From NCBI RefSeq assembly GCF_021261315.1, contig NZ_JAJSAX010000002.1:558001-622000 (forward strand): DNA of 64,000 nt, in the 5' to 3' direction. Each line of letters begins with the position of its first letter. The first letter of the stretch is position 1. The notes under the pieces were generated by a model that saw nothing but the letters and a program-made list of their open reading frames with translations, ran no database searches and had not been told where the DNA came from. Below, one piece after another: positions 16,459 through 23,049 of the stretch. Made by a program: the position numbers and the translations under genes. Origin of the DNA: Epilithonimonas sp. JDS. GTDB lineage: Bacteria > Bacteroidota > Bacteroidia > Flavobacteriales > Weeksellaceae.

Positions 16459-17086
16459 ATGAAACAAGAAATCTTAGAAAGAATAAAACAACTTGGCGGA
16501 AATATCGACAATGTGAAAGGAAGCTCTTTGACAGACGACCTACTAGCCATCACTTTTGACACTGTGCTCTACCAAAGACCCGTTGATACGCCGTGGGCAA
16601 GTGCCGAAGAAGAGGAACCAATCTATGGAATTGGGGATTTCATTGATGAAAATACAGAACTTTTTAAAACTGATAAGCAAGCTCTTTACAACAAAATCAT
16701 CGACAAATATTTTCGACTGACAGAGGAGGCTTACGGGCAAGCGTTCTGGCAACCCAGACTCTTCACACCTTTCAAAGAAGGAACAGCAGATTTTGACGAG
16801 TGGAATTCCGATTTTACAGATGAGGACACGGATCTGAGCGAAATCATAAAAGTGACAGACGACAACACGCCAGACTTTCTCCAGGTGTTTTACAGCTATG
16901 GCTTCCCAGATAATTTTTTCATCTGTCTGTCAGATCCAAATCCGGACAACCCAACTTTTGTTTGGGACCGATCACGAAGTTTTTTTCCGAGAAGTGACGA
17001 ATGAAGGTACTTTGGAGGACTTTCTCAACACATTTCTGACCAAAGATGAACTGCTGGAAATTGTGAAGAAGCAGTTGGAAAAATAG
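16459..17086 (+). pseudogene. SUKH/SMI1-KNR4-like protein, frameshifted
   Basis: The gene starts at the ATG at 16459 and reads through a SUKH-like domain (PDFLQVFYSYGFPDNFFICLSDP). The frame then breaks in the run of four T at 16956-16959. In the zero frame it ends at 17004 with an unrelated tail. One base over, the expected continuation FGTDHEVFFREVTNEGTLEDF and KDELLEIVKKQ runs to 17086. Removing one T gives a ~208-residue protein with NPTLFGTDHEV at the joint. SUKH proteins are classic immunity proteins of contact-dependent and other polymorphic toxins. The break may be a true inactivating mutation, phase variation or a sequencing error in the homopolymer. Confidence 0.7.
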
Positions 17087-17106
17087 AATCTTGACAAACC
17101 CAAAAA

Positions 17107-17511
17107 ATGAAAAAACTCATAACCATTATTGTCATCATCCTGATTTTTTTCCCAATGCTTATTTATATGAATCCCTTTATTTGGGGAATGAGGAGGCAAC
17201 CGCATTACAGACCAAGTTCTAAAACATCGGCTCTACTTTCTGAACTTAATAATAAATATAAAATGGATATGAGCGTGGGAGAAGTAATCGATACACTTTG
17301 GTATTTCAGAGATCTTGAACATCATAAAATAACAAAGCTTGAAAATTTCGAATTGAATATGCTGGATGAAAACGAGAAGAATGTAAATTTAGATAGTGTG
17401 AAAAGCTATGTGAAAGAATTCAATAAAGAGTTTGAGCACAAAAAATATTTTGATTCTATTAAAATTACCAAAAATTACGACTCATTAATTTACAAAACCA
17501 AGATGAGATGA
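17107..17511 (+). CDS. Membrane-anchored small protein of unknown function
   Basis: This 134-residue protein has one N-terminal hydrophobic helix (residues 3-24, LITIIVIILIFFPMLIYM) that anchors a polar, mostly helical remainder: SALLSELNNKYKMDMSVGEV, then KNVNLDSVKSYVKEFNKEF. I recognise no family. Its stop overlaps the start of the next gene by four bases (ATGA), and that gene in turn overlaps the YARHG gene the same way. So the three are translationally coupled and probably form one functional unit at the membrane or cell surface. Confidence 0.65.
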   Translation: MKKLITIIVIILIFFPMLIYMNPFIWGMRRQPHYRPSSKTSALLSELNNKYKMDMSVGEVIDTLWYFRDLEHHKITKLENFELNMLDENEKNVNLDSVKSYVKEFNKEFEHKKYFDSIKITKNYDSLIYKTKMR

Positions 17512-17819
17512 CTCTGGAAAAACTTTACAAATACCAACTGTTACTTTACTTTTTCATCATTCTTTTCGGCATTCAAAATTATTATCTGAACCGGTATAAT
17601 TTTGAATGGATTTTCTATGAAAGTATTGTTACTTATGTATTTTTCCTTTTTGTAATGACAGTTTTTTGTTCTTTAATTTTCCTGACAGTCTGTAGCATCA
17701 AAACCATTAATAGAAAAAAAGACGCACATCAGGAAATAAAATATCTGCTAGTAAATCTAATTTTATATTATCTGGTCATCGGCGCAAGTCTCTATCTTTC
17801 AACACAAATCAGGTTATGA
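17508..17819 (+). CDS. Small three-helix membrane protein
   Basis: This 103-residue protein has three hydrophobic segments (about 10-27, 38-66 and 80-98) and a basic loop (KTINRKKDAHQE) between the second and third. It overlaps both neighbours by 4 bp (ATGA junctions at 17508-17511 and 17816-17819), which supports it as a real gene in a coupled three-gene set with the anchored protein before it and the YARHG protein after it. No known family. Confidence 0.65.
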   Translation: MTLEKLYKYQLLLYFFIILFGIQNYYLNRYNFEWIFYESIVTYVFFLFVMTVFCSLIFLTVCSIKTINRKKDAHQEIKYLLVNLILYYLVIGASLYLSTQIRL

Positions 17820-18901
17820 AAAAGTTTTTAATCTTAATTTATTTAATATTTTCCGGCAATTTCATTTTTGCAAATGATGGCGCATTTTTCGCAAAGGGAA
17901 ACCAGTTAATCCCAATCTCCGAAACCAATATTTCTGTTAAAAAAGAAATATTGACCCTGAAAAAAGTACAAAACAAATACATAGAAGTGACGGTCTGCTA
18001 CGAGTTTTTCAATCCAAAAGAAGCCAAAAATCTGACTGTCGGTTTTGAAGCTTTTTCTCCCGAAGGTGATGTAGATGGCGCTCCAAAAAATGGCCAACAT
18101 CCTTATATGAGAGACTTCACAGTAGAATTGAACAATCAGAAACTGAAATATAATATCGCTTACGTTTCGGATAGTTTGTACAACAGTGCAGGAAAGATCA
18201 AAGCAATCGACCTCAAAAAATTTGAGGGAAACAAAAGCGGAAACTACGTCGATTTTTTCTACGTTTATCATTTTGAAGCCCATTTCAAAAAAGGTTTGAA
18301 CATCGTCAAACACACGTACAAATATGACGTTTCCGGATCCGTTGATTACAACTACGATTTCGAATATGCACTTTCTCCTGCGAAACGATGGGGAAACAGG
18401 CAGATCGATGATTTCACTTTGATCATAGACAATGGCAACTTCGAAACATTTTCCGTCAACAAAACTTTTTTCAACACTGCCAATGACTGGAAAATCGAAG
18501 GCATTGGAAAAACTGAAGATGTAGAAGGATCACCCAACACATTGGTCGACAAAGATGCGCTGAAATTCCATATCCAAAAAGGGAAGATCATTTTTAAGAA
18601 AACAAATTTCAAACCTGAGGGCGACTTATTTGTATATGCACAAAAACATTTGGATCTTGAAGAGCTTGGTTACTTGCCATACTCCTATTATCAGGCAGAA
18701 AATATTGCGAAACCAAAAAATGAGCTTCAAAGGAAAATTCTTAAAAATCTACCGTTTGCCAGACGCGGTTACGTTTTTCAAAATCCAGAACTGAAAGCCT
18801 ATTTTGAAAATTTGGATTGGTACATTCCTGACCCAAAGTATATTCCTGACGTAAATCACCTGACGCCAGAAGAAAAAAAATGGTTCGAAAAATGGAAATA
18901 A
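17816..18901 (+). CDS. YARHG-domain secreted protein (DUF4424-like N-terminus)
   Basis: This 361-residue exported protein has a signal peptide (MKKFLILIYLIFSGNFIFA, cleaved before NDG). The N-terminal part starts NDGAFFAKGNQLIPISETNI, the layout of DUF4424-type extracytoplasmic domains, and is beta-rich through ~280. The C-terminal ~75 residues form a YARHG domain (KNLPFARRGYVFQNPELKAYF…YIPDVNHLTPEEKKWFEKWK), a small extracellular module of unknown function found at the end of many bacterial surface proteins. It overlaps the upstream gene by 4 bp and ends 28 bp before the suppressor-of-fused gene. Confidence 0.8.
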   Translation: MKKFLILIYLIFSGNFIFANDGAFFAKGNQLIPISETNISVKKEILTLKKVQNKYIEVTVCYEFFNPKEAKNLTVGFEAFSPEGDVDGAPKNGQHPYMRDFTVELNNQKLKYNIAYVSDSLYNSAGKIKAIDLKKFEGNKSGNYVDFFYVYHFEAHFKKGLNIVKHTYKYDVSGSVDYNYDFEYALSPAKRWGNRQIDDFTLIIDNGNFETFSVNKTFFNTANDWKIEGIGKTEDVEGSPNTLVDKDALKFHIQKGKIIFKKTNFKPEGDLFVYAQKHLDLEELGYLPYSYYQAENIAKPKNELQRKILKNLPFARRGYVFQNPELKAYFENLDWYIPDPKYIPDVNHLTPEEKKWFEKWK

Positions 18902-18929
18902 AATTGATGAATGAAATAAAACGCTATCA

Positions 18930-19577
18930 ATGAATATCACAGATTATCAAAAACAATTTACCGAAGAAGATGCTGTTGGTTGGGATGCCATAGATGCAGA
19001 ATTGCTGAAGGTCTATCCTGATCAGAAACCAAAACATTTTGCACCGATCCTTCATTATGCATTGGGAGGCGGAGAACCTTTGGATGGGATCAGCGTCTAC
19101 AAAAGTGATAAGCAGACCTCTCATTTTCATTTTGTAACGTATGGCTTTTCAGAACTTTATTACAACGAAAAATCTGCAGGTGGCGACTTTAGTAAGTGTG
19201 GTTTTGAACTGACCTTCAGACTCAAAAAAGAAAGTGATGATGACAATATCAACTGGGTCTGTAATTTGCTTCAGAATATTGCAAAATATGTGTTCACCTC
19301 CGGAAAATGGTTTGAAGAATTTCATTTCATTCCGGCCAATGGTCCTATCCGAAGTGACTTTGAAACCGACATTACGGCTCTGCCATTTGTGCAGGATCCT
19401 GAGCTTGGTAAGATCCAAACGCCACACGGCGAAGTCACCTTTCTGCAAATGGTAGGCTTGACGACAGAAGAATATGAACTTCTGAAAGAAAATCCGAAGA
19501 CTTATGAAACCGAAAAAACCATCGAAAAACTAAAAGCCAACAACGAACTTTTGATCACTGACCTTTCAAGAAAATAA
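18930..19577 (+). CDS. Suppressor of fused (SUFU) domain protein
   Basis: This 215-residue cytosolic protein has the bacterial suppressor-of-fused fold. Visible family features are the N-terminal GWDAIDAELLKVYPDQKPKH, the HYALGGGEPLDGISVYKSD block, the WHFVTYGF-like HFHFVTYGFSELYY strand, and ELTFRLKKE…WVCNLLQNIAKYV. Length and order match bacterial SUFU proteins. In comparative genomics SUFU-domain proteins are immunity proteins for polymorphic toxins. It is preceded by the YARHG gene (28 bp) and followed by an acidic protein (21 bp). No toxin gene lies nearby, so which toxin it would neutralise is unknown. Confidence 0.85.
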   Translation: MNITDYQKQFTEEDAVGWDAIDAELLKVYPDQKPKHFAPILHYALGGGEPLDGISVYKSDKQTSHFHFVTYGFSELYYNEKSAGGDFSKCGFELTFRLKKESDDDNINWVCNLLQNIAKYVFTSGKWFEEFHFIPANGPIRSDFETDITALPFVQDPELGKIQTPHGEVTFLQMVGLTTEEYELLKENPKTYETEKTIEKLKANNELLITDLSRK

Positions 19578-19598
19578 TCCATTAAATACAACCAGATC

Positions 19599-20051
19599 AT
19601 GACACTAAACGAAATTGCGTGGAGCTTTTCAAACAAAACCTACACCAACCAAGAAGAATTCAATCAAGAGATCATCGATTACCAAAAAGCCATTTATAAA
19701 ACCGATGAAAAATGGAAACCGAATGAAATTGTCTTCGATTTTCCAGAACTCCAGATCCAGTACGAAGCGTGGATCACTGACGCTTCACAACTTTTGGACA
19801 ACGAAACTTTACTTGGCGAAGAAGATGTATTTGACGAAGACAACAGCGACGAAGGAATGTTTCAGGCAGAAATCACATCGCATCTGAAAGCTGATAATGG
19901 AGAAAATTTCACAGCCTTGGAGCTTCTTTTCAAGACCCACAACCAGCAAGCCAACAAGGAACTTGGTGACCACATTTTCTTTGAAGGTACCGATGAGGAT
20001 CCAGACATAATTGATGGTTTGCCATTGTGCTATATCGCGTGTGGAAGTTAA
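19599..20051 (+). CDS. Small acidic protein, possible immunity-type
   Basis: This 150-residue very acidic cytosolic protein includes a stretch EEDVFDEDNSDEGMFQ at about 76-91. The rest has mixed helix and strand (FTALELLFKTHNQQANKELG, FFEGTDEDPDIIDGLPLCYI). I recognise no family with certainty. Size, charge and place between the SUFU gene and the next small acidic gene suggest an immunity protein. It begins 21 bp after the SUFU stop. Confidence 0.65.
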   Translation: MTLNEIAWSFSNKTYTNQEEFNQEIIDYQKAIYKTDEKWKPNEIVFDFPELQIQYEAWITDASQLLDNETLLGEEDVFDEDNSDEGMFQAEITSHLKADNGENFTALELLFKTHNQQANKELGDHIFFEGTDEDPDIIDGLPLCYIACGS

Positions 20052-20075
20052 AGGTTTAAGTTAATGATCAATCTT

Positions 20076-20435
20076 ATGAGCTACGATATTCAACTATACA
20101 GAACAGAAACCAAAGATCGTGAGAAAAAATCTGGCGATGAAAATTTTTTCGATGACGAAAACAATCTTGAGCCTTTCACAGAAGAACAATACAATAATTT
20201 GAAAGATAGATTGTTGAAATATAATTATATTTTAAACCACGGAGATAAAAGAGATTTGCAGTTCGCTCATCCAGATTATAATATCAACATATTGTTGACG
20301 GATCGAGGTTTGTATTTTACTTCAGGATTTGATGACGACAGCATTTTCGAGGCTGGAATGACGGCTTCGGAATTTACTGATACGGATGAATTTGCGAAAT
20401 ACGATCCGCAAAATGACGGTTGGGAAGAATTTTGA
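20076..20435 (+). CDS. Small acidic protein starting MSYDIQLYR
   Basis: This 119-residue acidic cytosolic protein opens MSYDIQLYRTETKDREKKSG, which I recall as a recurring start among uncharacterised Bacteroidota proteins in toxin-immunity neighbourhoods. It has strands around LKYNYILNHGDKRDLQFAH and a C-terminal FDDDSIFEAGMTASEFTDT. The ATG at 20076 is preferred over an in-frame ATG at 20064 because homologues (from memory) begin at MSYDI. It lies 24 bp after the preceding acidic gene. Function unknown. Confidence 0.7.
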   Translation: MSYDIQLYRTETKDREKKSGDENFFDDENNLEPFTEEQYNNLKDRLLKYNYILNHGDKRDLQFAHPDYNINILLTDRGLYFTSGFDDDSIFEAGMTASEFTDTDEFAKYDPQNDGWEEF

Positions 20436-20474
20436 GAACCAGTCGTTCGAATATAATTAATCAAAAATAAAACT

Positions 20475-20912
20475 ATGAAACTGAAAATCTGTCTTTCAAA
20501 AACGGCGCTTATTTTTTATTCGATTATTTCGCCTTTCATTATGTTTGGGTCGCTTTATAATTTGATTAATGGCATCATTCTCAACAAAAATGAAATTAAT
20601 TTTTATGGTGCTTTAAGTATGTTTGGATTCATTCTTATGCCAATTTTGTTGATCAGTACTTATCGCCAAAACGTTTGTGAAATTTACCCAGACAAAATCA
20701 AAATCGGGAAGGAAGAATATCCAGCCTCAAGTTACAATTTCGAGATTGAGCAGAGACATCTTGCGCTGAAAGATCGCCCCATTTTTTTTCTTTGGAGAAA
20801 AACGTACTCTTATTTTGTTGTGAGATATAAATCGAATAATTCGGTGGTTTTGGAGAAAGATCTGGACGTTTTTCAGTCGGATATTTTGAAAATCAAATCG
20901 GCTTTGCCTTAG
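20475..20912 (+). CDS. Two-helix membrane protein with PH-like tail
   Basis: This 145-residue protein has two transmembrane helices near the N-terminus (about 11-32 and 43-62), then a beta-rich cytosolic domain. In that domain, EIYPDKIKIGKEEYPASSYNFEIEQRH and YSYFVVRYKSNNSVVLEKDLDVF read like a bacterial PH-type domain. The pairing of two helices with such a domain is common in small uncharacterised membrane proteins. It is the seventh small gene in a row on the plus strand. No specific family is claimed. Confidence 0.65.
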   Translation: MKLKICLSKTALIFYSIISPFIMFGSLYNLINGIILNKNEINFYGALSMFGFILMPILLISTYRQNVCEIYPDKIKIGKEEYPASSYNFEIEQRHLALKDRPIFFLWRKTYSYFVVRYKSNNSVVLEKDLDVFQSDILKIKSALP

Positions 20913-20951
20913 ATTTTTTGATCAGAAATTATAATTTAAAAAAAATCAAAT

Positions 20952-21836
20952 ATGGAAAATATTAAAAGAAATTTAGCCAATTATTTAGAAAATGCCGACG
21001 AAACTGTTCAGCAGATTTTGTTTGTTCCCGCTGATATTCATCCGGTTTGGGAAGACAATGCAGAGATTTTGGAATTGGCAGAACAGCAAATCCTAAGACC
21101 AGTTGGAAGTCTTCCAGACGAACAAGTCTTCGCTTTCATAGGAATGCACTCCAAAACCCTATTTACAGGAAAAAGAGACAGCATTGGTTTTCTGATTACG
21201 AATTTCAGGATTCTGACTCAAACCGATTTTTCGGTGATTGGAACTGCGGAATTGGCGGATGTTAATCCATTCACGCAAAAACAAGATGAAGATGACCTGA
21301 TGATCGAAGTTTGGAACAACTTTATCAAGAAAAATACACTGTCCATTCCTCACGAACAATTAGCCGCAATCAAAACGGCATTGCAGGATGTTCTGGAAAT
21401 TGTCCTTCCTCAGTTGCAGCAATTAAACTATCTGCCAAACGAAATTGTAAAATCGAATCGCATAAATGACAGAATCCGGGATCTAGGCTTGCAGTCTGCA
21501 CTGAAAAGCTACGAGCAAGACGAGAAAAAAATGGCAAAGTTTGCAGAAAAGTATAGCATTTCCGGCATTCAATTCGGAATGGTAGATAAGCCTTTGTTTG
21601 GCGGTGTTTACGGTTTAGTCATCACAAAAACGGGAATTGTAAGCCGAGATCTGATGGAAGACAGTTTTGCAAGTTCCTGGCAGGAGATCCAAATTAATCC
21701 CGCAGTTATTGGAGAAAAGAAGGACAATATTGTTGCAGGCGGAAAAACGCATATTGTACCGTCACATTGCTCTGAGTTTGTCCCATCTCTCATTATTCTG
21801 CTGAATGAACTCGCAAATGGCGAGGTTGTCATTTAA
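20952..21836 (+). CDS. Hypothetical cytosolic protein with PH-like features
   Basis: This 294-residue soluble protein has an N-terminal helical part (NYLENADETVQQILFVPADI), then beta-rich stretches FTGKRDSIGFLITNFRILTQTDF and GGVYGLVITKTGIVSRDL that resemble the YvbH/PH-like pattern GxxxxxVTxxRIxxxD. A helical linker (~130-190) joins the two. The duplicated pattern suggests two similar domains. No enzyme motif, signal peptide or membrane segment is seen. I do not recognise a named family. It lies 39 bp after the two-helix membrane protein and 82 bp before a lipoprotein gene. Confidence 0.65.
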   Translation: MENIKRNLANYLENADETVQQILFVPADIHPVWEDNAEILELAEQQILRPVGSLPDEQVFAFIGMHSKTLFTGKRDSIGFLITNFRILTQTDFSVIGTAELADVNPFTQKQDEDDLMIEVWNNFIKKNTLSIPHEQLAAIKTALQDVLEIVLPQLQQLNYLPNEIVKSNRINDRIRDLGLQSALKSYEQDEKKMAKFAEKYSISGIQFGMVDKPLFGGVYGLVITKTGIVSRDLMEDSFASSWQEIQINPAVIGEKKDNIVAGGKTHIVPSHCSEFVPSLIILLNELANGEVVI

Positions 21837-21918
21837 AGATGACTTAGTTAACCTGCGACGAAATATAAAAATTGAAAAAGAATAAAGTCTTGATTAATAT
21901 TTAAACTAATAATGAATA

Positions 21919-22368
21919 ATGAAATATCTAATTCTGTTTGCTCTTATATTAATCAGTTGTTCTCAGAAAACTGAAAATCAAAAAATCATGAATAATCAAA
22001 ACCCTGTGAAGTCAGTTTCAATAGCGACTTTTGGCGGGCAAATGGGCTATTCTATATCTATGAAAATTACCAAAGATTCTCTGTATTATGACTTCAATAT
22101 TGCGATGGATTCTACCAAAAGAAAACATATCGAGAAGCCAAATATTGTCTATAAACTGGAAGATCTTATAAATCCAGACAATATCGTTCGTTTTTCCAGA
22201 GTTAAAGATGGAGAAAGCCGGCAACCTGTAGATGGCACTGATATGGAAATAACGATTGAAACGGATAAAGATAAATATACTGTCATTAATGCCTGGGACG
22301 ATGAAGTGTGGCAGAAAACTAATAAGAAAATGCAGGATATAATGTATAAAGAATTTGTGACTGAATAA
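21919..22368 (+). CDS. Small lipoprotein of unknown function
   Basis: This 149-residue protein has a lipoprotein signal, MKYLILFALILISC, with lipidated Cys14, then a short linker. A compact beta-rich domain follows: SVSIATFGGQMGYSISMKIT, DGTDMEITIETDKDKYTVIN. I recognise no family. It is the last gene of the plus-strand accessory run; the next genes point the other way, with only 33 bp between the two stops. Confidence 0.65.
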   Translation: MKYLILFALILISCSQKTENQKIMNNQNPVKSVSIATFGGQMGYSISMKITKDSLYYDFNIAMDSTKRKHIEKPNIVYKLEDLINPDNIVRFSRVKDGESRQPVDGTDMEITIETDKDKYTVINAWDDEVWQKTNKKMQDIMYKEFVTE

Positions 22369-22401
22369 AAATGAAAACTTTGATTGTTTAAAAGTAAATT
22401 A

Positions 22402-22653
22402 TCATAGCAATTCTCTGATTTTTGCCTCCTGCTTAATCTTTCCATGACTGAAAATATTAGCAATGATAATGGGAATGAAAATGACAGGAATCATTGTGTA
22501 AATACCAACTCCTCTGGTAAATGTGAAATAATTACAACCAATTACCAGTAGGACAAAAAATATCATAAAGCCAATAAACTGCGCTTTTGCATTTTTAAGA
22601 GTTTTTAATAATTCTTCATTTGATAGCTGTGATAGGTTGTCTGACTTTTTCAT
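22402..22653 (-). CDS. Small two-helix membrane protein, paralogue 1
   Basis: This 83-residue protein has two transmembrane segments (about 26-44 and 53-72). Its N-terminal half, DNLSQLSNEELLKTLKNAKAQFIGF, matches the next gene upstream on the strand (ESLSHLSDEQLIKSYNTAKGIFIGF) closely, as does the tail after helix 2. The two are therefore tandem paralogues of one family. Function unknown. A terminator (22745-22770) separates the two genes, so this copy likely has its own promoter. Confidence 0.7.
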   Translation of the reverse strand: MKKSDNLSQLSNEELLKTLKNAKAQFIGFMIFFVLLVIGCNYFTFTRGVGIYTMIPVIFIPIIIANIFSHGKIKQEAKIRELL

Positions 22654-22744
22654 TTTGAAATATTTATCTGTGTATTACAATTTGAAGTCCAACTTTAAAT
22701 CAATGTGTTTTGATTGAGTCTCGGAATGATTAATTATTGAAACC

Positions 22745-22770
22745 AAAAAAGCTTCCAAACAGGAAGCTTT
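22745..22770 (-). terminator. Terminator after paralogue 2
   Basis: On the minus strand, stem aaagcttcc/ggaagcttt (9 bp perfect), loop tgttt, then a T run. It ends the transcript coming from the TonB receptor and the small membrane protein at 22792. Confidence 0.85.
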
Positions 22771-22791
22771 CATTAATATCTCAGGTAAAAA

Positions 22792-23046
22792 TTAATTCAG
22801 CAGATTCCTGCTTTTCATTTCTGCTTTCAGCTTTTTGAAGTTTGTAATATTGGCAATTAAAATCGAAACAAAAACGATTGGTAAGACTGAAAACACACCA
22901 AAACCCTTTTTAAGTGTAATAAAAACTGCAGTGCCAATCAACAAGATAAAAACGATGATAAATCCAATAAAAATACCTTTTGCTGTATTGTAACTTTTGA
23001 TAAGTTGTTCATCGCTCAAATGTGATAAGCTTTCTGAATCTTTCAT
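22792..23046 (-). CDS. Small two-helix membrane protein, paralogue 2
   Basis: This 84-residue paralogue of the gene at 22402 has two transmembrane helices (about 25-45 and 53-71) flanked by a conserved SLSHLSDEQLIKSYNTAKG N-terminus and a basic tail (KKLKAEMKSRN). It starts 3 bp after the stop of the TonB-dependent receptor, so it is co-transcribed with it, and is followed by a terminator. The link with the receptor is positional only. Confidence 0.7.
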   Translation of the reverse strand: MKDSESLSHLSDEQLIKSYNTAKGIFIGFIIVFILLIGTAVFITLKKGFGVFSVLPIVFVSILIANITNFKKLKAEMKSRNLLN

Positions 23047-23049
23047 GAA

